Shown: one piece after another, positions 23,265 through 34,483 of the stretch | Position numbering within the stretch: position 1 is the stretch's first letter | Layout of the letters: every line of letters begins with the position of its first letter | Origin: Limonium bicolor | Lineage: Eukaryota; Streptophyta; Magnoliopsida; Caryophyllales; Plumbaginaceae | Direction: 5' to 3' | Length of the DNA: 64,000 nucleotides | NCBI GenBank assembly: GCA_023374045.1 | Contig: CM041779.1 | Coordinates: 294,944,167-295,008,166 of the forward strand | The notes under the pieces: model-generated | Databases searched by the model: none | What the model saw: the letters and a program-made list of their open reading frames with translations, nothing else | Told to the model about the DNA's origin: nothing | Translations under genes and position numbers: made by a program

Positions 23265-24880
23265 TGATAAGTGCCCAAATGAGCATGTTTTATAGGTGTA
23301 TTTCATATATAATATTAGCACTTTTCTTGCTCATTTCTCCACTTCGGTTAGTTTTCCTCTAGTTTATGTTTTATTATTTATCTCACAAAATTATTGGTTT
23401 AACATGAGGAAAACCAAGCCGGGAGTAAAGTAGACGAGGAGACGAACGCATAGACGCAAACGGCTCAGGAAACGGAGTCCAAACGAAGAATCTAGAGCCG
23501 GTCAAAGTTTGTAAAATAAAATAAGTCGAGACCTTGTGTCCGCATATGAACCGGGCGGACAGAGGCGCGGTTGACAGAGACGTCCGCGTGAGAACTAGGC
23601 GGACGGAGACGCGGACGTGAGTGAGTGGCCGGGCGGACGGCCGAGCGGACGGACACGCGGACGGAACAAGTGACCGGGCGGACAAGGTGAGGGCGTGTGA
23701 GACGTCCGCGTGGGATTAAGGCGGACGCAGAGGCGGACGCGACTAAAATCGCACGCGAAACAGTTTTTCTTCTTCGTTCTTCGCGGCGCTTTCTTCTTCC
23801 TTCTTCACGGCGCCTACAGACAACAAGATAAGCCGACAATCTTCACGCTCTGCAACCCCAATCCATCTACTCCACTGCAGCTCTGCTTATCTTGTTAATC
23901 CACACGCATCTCCATCTCCTCTTCTGCTTTCTTCTTCTTCCTCCTCTATATAAACACTACCACTCCATTACAAAAACCTGCGCACCCATTGCCCGAAGTA
24001 ACACACGCTCACACACGTTCCATCCCCAAACTCAACACTCCAAATCTCTCATTTTACTTACAAAAATCCTACGTATGTTCCCACTCTTCTTCCTCTTCAT
24101 TTTCTCCATTCACCATCCACGCATCTTGTATTGTTATTACGTCCAACCTCTGTCTGACTTATTACCAGTTAATATGTCAGGCAAGGAGGATTTACTCCGG
24201 GTAAAGGTTTAATTATATTTATATTAATTATGCAACATTTCTACCGGTTAAAATAAATTCAGTTTGTTACGATTAAAGTTTTGTTTCTCCTTTTTTAATA
24301 AATTTCATCGATTTATTAAAAAGCCTTACTAAGTCTGTTTTAATTTCATCGGTTAGAAACAGATGGGTTAATTAAGCCGTAAAACTGTAAGAACTTATTT
24401 TCATCGTTTAAGTTAATACATGTTGCAAGAATAAAATTCCTCACACTCCTCTGCCGTTTACACGCTTCTGCTTGAGTTTTCATCGGACCTTGCATTACAG
24501 GTAAACGAGTTCTTATGAGTTTTCATCGGACCTTAAGAAAATTACAGGAATCTTGCCAAACTATTTTATTAAACCGGTAGAGATAACAATTAATTAAATC
24601 ATATTAACCTGAACCCGAAGTTCCGTTTAATTCATCTTCACTTCACTAAATTAATCTGTTATTTACTTTTCAGAAACAAGTCAATTTAACCCCCCTCTTG
24701 TGACACGCTTAGGTACTACTTATCTCACTATAAGTCCCACGGTTCGATAATCCGGTCGCTTACACTTTTCTATACTATCACGACCGGGATTTGTTTGCAG
24801 CCCGACGTTTAATTTGAGCTTTAATTTCTTTTCTTTTAATTTTACACCAGTTTAACCACTCACGATAATAACGTTCTGCA
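23265..24880 (+). repeat. 3' LTR of the Athila-type element
   Basis: It is nearly identical to 14392-16003 with the same TGATAAGTGCCC and ACGTTCTGCA ends. It differs by small indels (for example an extra GAGCGGACGG unit near 23640) and is followed by the ACGGG target duplication at 24881-24885. Confidence 0.92.
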
Positions 24881-24885
24881 ACGGG

Positions 24886-25340
24886 GCCCCTCAGCTACCT
24901 GCACACCTGCAAGTTAGCATAAAGGGTGTATAATAGAGAGAGACCGAGTCATCACAACGCGGGTACGGAAGGGATACTTCTTTTATTGATTGAGATACAA
25001 GGCTCGAACGCTTACATTACCTCGTTGAGTACAGATACATTCTGGTGTCAAGCTGCTTTCCTTTGTCCTTACAAAAATTGGACGTAACAAACCTCCCCCA
25101 CCTTAGAATCTTTATCGCCCCCGGCAAAGATCCTAAGTACTTTTGTATCTCATTTCAGAAATGCAATAAGTCACCCTTTCGCTCCCATGTCGCATCTTCT
25201 TTCTCTCTACTTTGATATGAAATTTCCCAGCAGGAACCACAACTCGACGTTGCTCATTTTGCAACAAGTCGTCAAGCAGGGTAAAGCGGCGGGTCTCGCC
25301 ATCATGGACTTTCTCGCGAATTTGATTGTAAGTCGAGTCG
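24886..25340 (-). mobile_element. 3' end of an older gypsy-type element (integrase tail, polypurine tract, LTR)
   Basis: On the minus strand a decayed C-terminal pol piece (EDATWERKGDLLHF, chromodomain-like end; about 25340-25110) is followed by a purine tract AAGGTGGGGGAGG (about 25107-25093). A TGTTACGTCC start near 25088 suggests a short LTR of about 190 bp ending around 24900. The Athila element later landed just beyond it and the LINE at 25.3 kb abuts its pol side. Confidence 0.4.
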
Positions 25341-27456
25341 GAGGCTCTTTCACCATACTTATTTATTTTCTATATGGAGGCTCTTCATCTAGTCTTCGTT
25401 TATCATCGCAAGTTGGTGTACTTCGTGGGTTTCATTTTTGAGGTCTAGAAGAAGATGTTACTAACGTCTTATTTGTAGATGGATGCATGATTTTGGGTAT
25501 GGCTACTCATGAGAATGCTCTTGCTATTTCTAGTGGTATTAATGATTTTAAGGATGCATCTGGCCAATGTATCAATGCTAGCAAGTCTAGTATAATGTTT
25601 TCGGTAAGTGTTCCCGGGAATGTTAAGGCTTTTATTGCCTCTCTCTTTGGCACAAGGGATGTGCATGATTTTGGCTTTCCTAGTTATGTTGGCCACAGAA
25701 GAAGTCAGGTCTTTGGATATATTTGTGACAAGGTTTAGGCCCGCATTCATAGTTGGAGCAGAGTCGTCTCTCAGGCTGGCCGAGCTATCCTAATCAAAAG
25801 CGTTCTTCAAGTCATTTCTACGCATGTAATGAGTGTCATGCGGCTTCCACATGGATTGATTCAGGATATTACTCGGGCCTTGGCTCGGTTCTGGTGGAGT
25901 GGATCTCTTTCTGGTTCTAGCACGCATTGAAGGAAGTGGCAGGCCATGTGTAGTAATATTAGACAAGGTGGGCTTGGCTTTCGCGATCTGACATCTTTTA
26001 ATCGGGCTTTACTAGCTAAGCAAGGGTGGCGTTTAATGACTAATCCATCTTCTCTTATGTCCCGTGTTATGTGTAGTCGGTATTTTCCTGAAGGTGATCT
26101 TATGAATGCTAGGCTTGGTTATCAGCCTAGCCCTATATGGAGGGCTATTTTTGGTTCTTTGGATTTGCTTCGGGCTGGTCTTTGTAAAGCAATTGGTGAT
26201 GGTCAGTCTACGTTGCTCACATAGAAATGGATTAGAGCTAAGCCAGGGGGTGTGTCGGCCTCTTATCTTTTTCCTGACTTTGCCAAGAGCCATGGTTATG
26301 TCTCGTGGATTATTGATTTGGGTGCTAGGGAGTGGAGAGCAGATATTGTTCGAAGTTGGTTTCCTACAGAGGATGCTTCATGTATTCTATTTATTCCTTT
26401 ACCTCGTGACTCCTCTTCAGATAGTTGGTGTTGGCAACCTTCAAAGTCTGGGACTTTTAGTGTGAGCTCTGCTTATTACTTGGATCTTGCTCGTAAGAAA
26501 ATGCACTTAAGTTCCTTTTGAAGGGTAGTCAGGCAGATAAAGTAGTTTTTCGTGTTTGGAAGACTGCTATTCCTGGTCGTGTTAAGATATTTGCATGGAA
26601 ATTGTTGCATGGATTTCTTCCGTTAAAAACTATTATCTCTGCAAGATGGAAGGCCCCGATGGATGTTAGTTGTTTTTGTGGGAATGCTGAAACCTTGCTC
26701 CATGCATTTTATCGTTGTTCCGGATCCTATGCTTTGTGGAAGCTAGAGGGTTTCTCTATGCCACATGATCTGGTTACTAACTCAGCTTTTTTAGACTGGA
26801 TTATTGATAGAATTTTATCCTCTCATTTGTCAAGTGTGGCTGATTTTGTTTGTTTGTTATGGCGGATATGGTTTGCATGCTACCAAGACACCCATGCTCG
26901 AACTCGAACCATGGAATGGGGTAATAGCAGGCGAAAAGCTATTTGACTATTGCTTGGGTTCGTAAGGATGCTTGTGATGCTAGCAGAGTTGATCAGAAGG
27001 CTATTCCTCAGGATTATCTTCAGGTTTTTACTGATGCTCAAGGTCGTTTTGGTGTGGTTTTGTATGTTGAAATGCTAATGACGATGTTATAACAGCTGGC
27101 TTTAATGGTGGTTCTGGCATTAATAACCCGTATATATGGAAGTCAAGGTCTTTCCTGTGCTGCTAAGATAGGTCATCGGTATATTTATATGTTGTCAGAT
27201 TGTAAGGAGTTAGTTGATTTTTTTTCATAGTAAGGTCAGTGTATGTTATGAAGTGCCGGTTGTACTGGAAGATTTGCAAGCTTTTGCTGCGTCTTCTTTT
27301 AGTAATGTTTCGTGAGGCTATATCCCTAGAGATCACAATATTAGTGTGCATACTTTAGCGTCTTTAGGTAGATGTGGTGGTCAAGATACTTACTGGTTTG
27401 GAAATGTACCCTATAATGCTTGATATATATATGAAGGTTAATCTTTCAAAAAAAAA
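25335..27456 (+). mobile_element. 5'-truncated L1-type LINE with poly(A) tail
   Basis: This is the C-terminal part of a plant non-LTR retrotransposon ORF2. Visible are LSPYLFIFYMEAL, a degenerate catalytic box LFVDGCMIL (normally FADD), INASKSSIMFS, and GGLGFRDLTSFNRALLAKQGWRLM. They are followed by a zf-RVT-like CFCGNAETLLHAFYRC (about 26670-26720) and a remnant RNase H start (FTDAQGRFGVVL, about 27030). Several stops (25738, 25928, 26222, 26518) and frameshifts inactivate it. It ends in a run of nine A at 27448-27456. I could not find a target duplication. Confidence 0.85.
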
Positions 27457-28077
27457 CAGCTGACCAATTTTGTAAACACCATTTTGTTCTCCTATACTTT
27501 ATTTATTTTCCTAGGTGATAGATGAAATTGCGCAACTGACAACCACTTGGATTACAAAACACCTCGCTCCATGAACAAGATCTACAAGAGAAGATAATGC
27601 ATACAAAGATCTAGCCACATCAGTAGCGATTCCGAAACTGCCAAATTTGAATTAAAGAAGTTACATCTTCTTTGATAACATTTCTATTATTTATCTTTCC
27701 TTCATCGCGGTAGCATGATCCAACAATAACCCAAAAATTACTGAACTCGTACGCTCAGTCGTGTTTTCACTTCGCACAGTCGGAAATTGAAAAAACTTTA
27801 CGCTTTTGCCCTTACCCTTAAATTCTCCTATATATACACCTTTACCCTCTATTATCTCTCCACAAAATTTCAAACTCTTAAACTCTCTATCTCTCTAGAA
27901 TCTCTCTAACTTCTTTCTAGAAGCGTTAATCGGAGCGGGAGCGGGAGGAAAGCCGGTGCACAAGTCATCATTTCTGCTAGTTCGATCTGCAAAACCAGGT
28001 TCTTTTCTGTCATAATTTACAGTTTTTTAACGTAGTATAGCAGTAAAAGCAAATTTAGTAAAAAAAAAAGAAGACGA

Positions 28078-28315
28078 ATGCGGGAACAGGGGAGGGATCA
28101 AGGCACGCGCAGGCGCCTAGAAAGGAGGGTGCGCGGGCGCCCGTAGAGTAGGCGGCACGCGGCGCGCGGGGGGACTCAGGCGCGCGGGCGCGCGGACGGC
28201 GCGAGGGCGCGGACGCGTGAAGGCAGGCGGGCGTGCGGGCGCCGGGGTGGAACGGGGGGCGCTGGCACTAGGGAAGAAAGGGCGCGTGGGCGCCTGCTGT
28301 CAGGAAGGGTCGGAC
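28078..28315. other. CpG-dense GC-rich island in PMD gene first intron
   Basis: Extreme GC content with GCGCGCGGGCGC-type runs, in a region that is otherwise about 35% GC. It lies between the putative 5' UTR exon (ending near 28000) and the first coding exon at 28493. Nothing in it is convincingly coding. Confidence 0.6.
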
Positions 28316-28492
28316 TCGTTTTTTGCTGTTTTGTTATATAATTGGTCATCTTAGTCATTGTATACCTCTATTATGCGTGTTTTAATCAATTCCTGGATTT
28401 GTATGAATTTGTTTTTGACGTTAAACTACTGAAATGCATATATGACCGGTATTGACTAACCTCGACCGGTCTTGACTAACTGTAAAAATAGT

Positions 28493-31250
28493 ATGGCTAA
28501 ATTCTACGGTAAACAACAGATGACGAGAGGAAAGGGCAAGGGTATGCTTGGTAGGTTTGGTCTGGGTAAGGGTAAGGGTAAGGGTAAGACCATTTCCGAG
28601 CGAGGCGAGAGTTCATCACACCCTCGTATGAGCGGCCCTGATGCTGCTACTGAGAGGAGGCGTACACAGTACGCTACACGCTTGTCCAGGAAGCATAGGG
28701 AGGTTGACCTTCTACGAGCGCGCGAGGAGAGGTTGCAGGCAGAGTATGAGCTGGAGCAGGCGGAGGTGGAGGAGCAGAAGTATGCGGAGGCACGGGAGGA
28801 GGAGCAGGAGCTGGAGCAAGAGGTGGACCAGCTGTAGGGTGTGGATCTCACTCATTGATCGGCGATGGGACGCTGGTTGTTCAGTCTGATAGTCCTGCTT
28901 GGCCTACTCCTCCCAGAGCGGGACCGAAGACGCACGTCATCACAGGCTGACGCTGATGACGAGGACGTAGATGAGCCGGGTGCTAAGTATGAGGGCACAC
29001 GGATGCGCCGTCGTCGCAGGTCCTCAGTACATGGTCTGACAGAGGAGGTGGCGCAGATGCCGGATGCTGATGCTTGGTTGCTTAGGCCGACTCCAGTGCC
29101 CAGGCCCTTACGATACGAGTTTGATCTCGAGCTTCGGTGGTCACGTCGTGCTTGACGTGTGGCGGGGAGTGGTATGTTTCCCGTTTGGTAATAGATTCCA
29201 TAAAAGTTTAGATTGTTTAGGTGGTTAATATAGTGTGAAATCAATTATAATATTCAACAAGAGAAGAGATGCCTTAGCTTCAAGCCTAAGGCGAAGTATT
29301 TGGAGGTGTGGACTCCGAGTACATTGAAGCACCCAGAGTCTCGAGCAGCGGTTGAGGCTAGTGGACTTGCGCATCTTGCTGACATAGCGCATGGTTGTTT
29401 TGACCTCGCGCTCCTCTCAACGTTCGTGGAGAGATGGCAGCCTGACACGAACTCCTTTCACATGCCTTCAGAGAGATGACTATTACTCTCCACGACGTCT
29501 ACCACATTTTGGTATCCCCATCACTGGCATGGCGATTTCCTACATGCCCGAGGATGCCGGTGCCTGGGTCGGTGAAACGGCCCCACCACTACACGTTCTC
29601 ATCCCCCACTTCCTACAGCTGTTTGGCTCGCGGACAAGGAGCTAATGGAGTGTAGGTTCCTGGAGAAGAGCCAGGTACGTTACTGTGCTCTTCACGATAC
29701 TTGTGGTGGTCCATACTGTACCCCACTTCAGGAGACGACGGCCTACCTCTGGTACTTGGTGACCCACTCATTGATCATCGACAAGGGCAAGGATCGTGTT
29801 ATGCCCTCGTCCTACTGGCCCATCTGTGACCCTAGTAGGGTCACATGTATGTGTGGGGGGCTGGGACACTGGCATACCTGTACCGACAGCTCGGCATCGC
29901 TTTCCGGGTGGATACACGTCAGCTGGCTGGTTGCCTAACGTTGTTTCAGGTGAGAACTTGATATTGAGCTCACGACTTCAGTATTGTAAACTTATTGTTT
30001 GAGTATCTTGGCTAATGGTTTCGGAAGATTACCGCAGTGCTGGATCTACGAGTACTTCCCCATGTTCAGGCCGGAGCAGCTTTCAAATTGGGATGAGTGC
30101 TCCCCGATGGCGGCGAGGTGGCCTCGTTACACGAGGAATTTAATGGATGATGAGAGGCTACGTTTCGTGAGGGGGCGGCTGGACACGATGTCCTCTACTG
30201 AGGTACGAGTTGCTTAGCGATTGTCGTATTAAAAAGTTTGTCGTTTGACGTATCGTCAAACATTGTTTCCCATTTAAGTTGTTAATTGTTTTCCATTAAA
30301 TGAAACGTAGGTTGATTGGCTGCCATTTGAGTTTGAGGGTACCCTCATATCACATGCGCGCTCCCGGTATTATGGCACCATATAGTTCTTGGATATTGCT
30401 GAGCCATATATGCCCGAGCGGTGTCGCTGCCAGTTTGGATTTGTGCAGACTATCCCCCCTCAGCCTATCAGACCCGACACCCATTATCGTCCCTGACATG
30501 GGAAGGCATACCTTGCCGCGTACTACGGACAGCCGTGTGGGACAACACGACGGGCCCAGCAGGTGGAGGTTCCTTTGACACATGCGCAGATGCCATGGCC
30601 GTGGACCAGGATTACATCCGGTGGTTCCAGCGCTGTTCTCATGTTCAGGTGCGTCCCCTAGGAGCGGACGGTGGCCAGTACACGCCGAGAGGATCAGCTC
30701 CAGGTATATACTTTGTCTTGTTAAATTTTGTTGTTGTTTGTAATTGTTTTTAAATACTAACTTCACATTTATACTTTACTGTAGTTTTGGGATGAGACAG
30801 CGCCGCTTATCTTGAGTCTTGCACCGGAGAACAACCTGGGCTGGCCCACCGGCTTCCCCACCTAGGCGGCTGATAGGCTGGAGATGGCCTTTGAGTATTG
30901 CCGGCTTAATGTCCCGACCACCCCTGATTCGCCCACACGTCACAGGAACCCTAACCAGCCTCGTGCTGGCATAGAGTGGTACATCGCGGGGCGTCGCACC
31001 AGAGGCCTTAGGCCTAGAGGGAGGGTATATACCGTAGGCACATGGAGCAGGCGCGTCGTCATAGGGATAATGGTGGGCTCGGTGATGATACGAGGGGACC
31101 TCGTGATGGGAGGGAGGACATGGTGATGGCAGGGGAGGACGTGCTGGTGGTGTTCTGGGTATGGTGTGGGTGAGTATGGTGGGGGTGGGTATGGTAGGGG
31201 TGGGTATGGTAGGGGTGGGTATAATGGTGGTGGGTCTGGATATTTTTAGA
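28493..31250 (+). CDS. Plant mobile domain (PMD) protein gene of the MULE
   Basis: A start at 28493 gives a Gly/Lys-rich N-terminus (GKGKGKGKTISERGESSS) and an acidic coiled-coil-like segment to 28837. The next block, in another frame (28865-29152), is Asp-rich then Arg-rich. The PMD follows in pieces: CFDLALLSTFVERWQPDTNSFHMP, MTITLHDVYHIL, GIPITGM (29390-29540), ETTAYLWYLVTHSLIIDKGKDRV (29730-29800), CWIYEYFPMFRPEQL (30035-30080) and the segment around CQFGFVQTIPPQPIRP (30425-30475). A Gly-rich tail repeats GYGGGG-like units (31140-31245). PMD proteins such as MAIN/MAIL1 act in silencing and genome stability, and transposon-borne copies are known. Introns near 29160-29265, 29950-30000 and 30215-30310 look likely. 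Single-base frame breaks occur near 29475 and 29513. Confidence 0.75.
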
Positions 31251-31370
31251 CTTATTAGTTGATGCTGTTTTTGAACATTTTGTACTAATGCTTAAACTGG
31301 TGTGGTTATTGTATTTTAATATATGTTTTTTTGCTTTTTAAATAATTCATTCTTGTTTATGTCATTAGGA

Positions 31371-31816
31371 TGTCAATTCCCTTTGCAATTCACGTGAACC
31401 ATTACATCGTACTCAGTGAATATGGGGCACGATTCCAACGTGCTCCGGATGGGCAGTGATCGATACAGAAATTAGAACTCCAAGAAGTGTTAACCTTCTA
31501 ACAGTGTCATTAAATCAAATTGTCAGATCACATTTTAATAATCATCAGCTCGACGTCTTTTCCATTGTCTATCTTATGATGGACCAAAATCTATACAACG
31601 ACTCTATCGTCGATATACTAACCGATGCAGACGTACGCATGATGTTGCAGAACTACTTAGACCTTGGAGAAATAATGGAAAGAGTTAGGATTTGTGAAGT
31701 ATGAAGATGATTCAGACTTCGAAGACCCCGATGTAATACGAAGCAGGGCTGAGGCGGACCGTAGGGAACCAATGCACGCTACAGGGCTAGTACAGAGACG
31801 ACGTCCCCCAACTTGA
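31371..31816 (+). CDS. Possible MuDR N-terminal (PB1-like) domain ORF
   Basis: The frame from ATG 31371 starts MSIPFAIHVNHYIVLSEYG and is interrupted at 31458 by a TGA that a single missing G would explain. It continues as IDTEIRTPRSVNLLTVSL, LTDADVRMML and an acidic stretch DDSDFEDPDV before a stop at about 31816. Layout and the LTDADV motif recall the PB1-like N-terminal domain of plant MuDR transposases. No catalytic domain follows on this strand. It may be the relic of a second transposase or an accessory protein. Confidence 0.4.
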
Positions 31817-31965
31817 TTAGTGCAACCCATTTGGATTTCATGTATTGGTAGTCAACATAATTGTTAATTGTTTTGGGATTTAAAATGATGTGTCTCGACT
31901 AAGTTGTAACATTATGAGAAATGATGTGTGAAAATGTTGTTTGAAAATGAAACTTCAAAATAGAA

Positions 31966-32202
31966 TCGCTTTTGAAGTCCTGAAAATATGTTTCAAAGAT
32001 GTATACATTTTCATTTGTAAAAATACATTTTTTAAGCAATCTCCGACGACAAACCGATCTCGCTTTTGAAGTCCTGAAAATATGTTTCAAAGATGTATAC
32101 ATTTTCATTTGTAAAAAATACATTTTTTGAGCAATCTCCGACGACAAACTGATCTCACTTTTGAAGTCCTGAAAATGTTTCAAAGATGTATACATTTTCA
32201 TT
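31966..32202. repeat. Tandem repeat, about 94-bp period, 2.5 copies
   Basis: Copies begin at 31967, 32061 and 32156 with CGCTTTTGAAGTCCTG or a close variant, each containing ATGTATACATTTTCATTT. It runs directly into the 88-bp array. Confidence 0.85.
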
Positions 32203-32625
32203 TAATTAGTGGAATATGCTTCAGCCATTGTAGTAGCTAAAAGGTGACAGTCAAAACACCTACAACTGAAACAGAACTATTGTTCTGAATTAATTAGTGG
32301 AATCTGCGTTAGCCATTATAGTAGCTAAAAGGTGACAGTCAAAACACCTACAACAGAATCAGAACTATTGTTCTGAATTAATTAGTGGAATCTGCTTCAG
32401 CCATTGTATTAGCTAAAAGGTGACAGGCAAAACACCGACAACAGGGAGTGACTTTTTTCAAGAAACTACTTTGTAAAACTAGATATATTTTCTTAAGATA
32501 ATATTATTTACTCTTGTACAGTACGCTTGGACTTATAATGGAGGAACAGAAACAGAACTATTGTTCTGAATTAATTAGTGGAATCTGCTTCAGCCATTGT
32601 TGTCGCTAAAATGTGACAGTCTCGT
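32202..32625. repeat. Tandem repeat, 88-bp period, 3 copies plus a displaced fourth
   Basis: TTAATTAGTGGAAT marks copy starts at 32202, 32290 and 32378, with a further copy at 32571 after about 100 bp of other sequence. Each copy includes GCTAAAAGGTGACAG or a close variant. Confidence 0.85.
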
Positions 32626-33270
32626 CGTCATACAACAGGGAGTCCCTTTAGTATATCCTTCTGCACACTTTGAAGTCTTGATCTTCTTTAGTCTTTCCTC
32701 ATCGCTCTTGCAGTCTAGTAGTAGATCGTCAATATGAGGCAGTTCATGTTTGTCATCATCATTTACTGCACACTTTGAAGTCTTGATCTTTTTTAGTCTT
32801 TCCTCATCACTCTTGCAGTCTAGTAGTAGATCGTCAATATGAGGCAGTTCATGTTTGTCATCAACATTTACTGCACACTTTGAAGTCTTAATATCCTTTA
32901 GTCTTTCCTCATCACTCTTGCAGTCTAGTAGTAGATTGTCAATATGAGTCAATTCATGTTTGTCGTCATCATTTACTGCACACTTTGAAGTCTTGATCTT
33001 CTTTAGTCTTTCCTCATCACTCTTGCAGTCTAGTAGAAGATCGTCAATTGGAAGCAGTTCATGTTTCTCGTCGTCATTTACTGCACACTTTGAAGTCTTG
33101 ATCTTCTTTAGTCTTTCCATCACTCTTGTAGTCTAGTAGTAGATCGTCAATATGAGGCAGTTCATGTTTGTCGTCATCATTTACTGCACACTTTGAAGTC
33201 TTGATCTTCTTTAGTCTTTCCTCATCACTCTTGCAGTCTAGTAGAAGATCGTCAATTTGAAGCAGTTCAT
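32590..33270 (-). repeat. 105-bp tandem array with minus-strand open reading frame
   Basis: Unit starts (forward TGCACACTTTG) fall at 32662, 32767, 32872, 32977, 33082 and 33185. The spacing is exactly 105 bp four times and then 103. On the minus strand, 33123-32590 is open and each unit encodes a 35-residue Asp/Glu/Lys-rich repeat with cores SDEERLKKIKTSKCAVN and LPHIDDLLLDC. The sixth copy is shifted out of frame. I recognise no family. It lies about 300 bp downstream of the OTU-like stop on the same strand. Confidence 0.8.
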
Positions 33271-33576
33271 GTCCAAGGCTTCTGATTGATGCGTTGACTA
33301 AATTGTACGGATTCTATTCATACAAAATCAAATTACCCTATCTAGTATCTGTATAGATCTTTAGCTAAGCAAGCGTAAAAGCACTAGCATTAGAACACAC
33401 TGTATGTACGATGAATTTGCTTTTATTAGATAAAGAAATCCATTGTATCAACATAAGACACTAACATATTCAAAATTTAAGTCTCCTTTTAAATAGATTC
33501 ATGTTGCAAAATTACATGACTTCTTGAATATATTACTGGCATACAAGAATTCAAAAATTTAAGAAACTCTAATCTT

Positions 33577-34160
33577 CTATACCATTGTTCCTGATCCACT
33601 AGTTGGGGGAAACAATGTGTACCAGTGTGCATTGCGCGGTAAGTACGGATCAATATAAGTTGTAACTGAGGCTTCATGCCAACGTCGCCACATCGGATTC
33701 ATGCATGGGACTTGACAATTTTCGATTGTTTGGACTCTAATGAAATGAGATTGCCCAGCGACACACATCATACAGACCTCTACTGTTGGACGACCTAACC
33801 CCCGATCATCACATAGCGGTAGTGCGACCAACCCATTAGCATTACCAGAGAATCCTGTTGAAAAACTGATAAGCACAAAGTGGTACACAGTGGACAAGAT
33901 AAAACCAAGATCGAGAATTTCAATCCAGTGTCGCATTGGTGCAAATGAGTCTCCAAACCAATTCAGTCGTTGGTACTGTCTATCGTACCAATCTCAATCA
34001 CTTTTGATAACCACCAATCTCTTCTACTCTCTCCACTCATCCATGCATGCACGTCTAACCTCTTTCCATTGGTTTTTCATCATTGTACACAAAATCAGCA
34101 ATAGCTCGAAATTCACAGTTTTCATCGCCCACTATCTCCCTATAACTTAATATAATCAAG
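33577..34160 (-). CDS. OTU-like cysteine protease domain downstream of MULE transposase
   Basis: Near 34130-34110 the minus strand reads GDENCEFRAIADF, matching the OTU nucleophile motif (Asp-x-x-Cys). After frame breaks, 33936-33577 reads MRHWIEILDLGFILSTVYHFV and later SHFIRVQTIENCQVPCMNPMWRRWH, matching the C-terminal OTU region found in many plant MULE-derived proteins, where a His near the end completes the catalytic site. OTU enzymes remove ubiquitin; in MULEs the role is unknown. The terminal stop follows GSGTMV at 33577. It may be the C-terminus of the transposase polypeptide or a separate ORF. Confidence 0.65.
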
Positions 34161-34483
34161 TAATATCGATCGAGGTCAGTCCAATACGGCGAGGATTCTA
34201 GGGGCTCCAGTATGTCGAATATGGTGTATGTTGTTGAGGTGGATTGTGTTGCATTTTCGGTCCTTCTCCAGTTTGACTCATTCGCTCAGATGACCATCAC
34301 TGTGATTGACTGTGTTGCATTGACGGCCCACGATCACTTGTACTTTCGGTGCTGTCGAGCGTCACTGAGACTGCGAACGTCGTAGGGGGGGCCACGATTT
34401 CCAAGACCTAAATGCTCGTGCTCGGACTTGTCCCTAGTGTTTGGCCTCTTCTTTTTTTGGTAGGGGGCTACCCTTAGGCACCT

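Larger units (their letters stand above)
14392..24880 (+). mobile_element. Complete Athila-type Ty3/gypsy retrotransposon, 10.5 kb
   Basis: Evidence for a full element: two LTRs of about 1612 and 1616 bp that differ only by scattered indels and substitutions, a primer-binding site, gag, pol in the order protease-RT-RNase H-integrase, a polypurine tract, and a perfect ACGGG target duplication. The DLGASINIMP protease motif, the TGGCGCC primer-binding site and the AAGTGTGGGGG tract are features of the Athila clade. No env-like frame is seen between integrase and the 3' LTR. Near-identical LTRs imply recent insertion, yet gag-pol is broken into many frames. Confidence 0.92.

Noticed and set aside
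28504..28851. Ser/Cys-rich 115-codon minus-strand frame
   Set aside because: It is the antisense shadow of the repetitive Glu/Gln-rich N-terminus of the PMD gene.
31899..32201. 100-codon minus-strand frame
   Set aside because: It reads through the 94-bp tandem repeat but the period is not a multiple of three and the copies are read in different frames, so the open frame looks accidental.
32590..33270. 105-bp tandem array considered as a CRISPR-like array
   Set aside because: The window is plant nuclear DNA and the whole 105-bp unit is conserved, with no short constant repeat and variable spacers.
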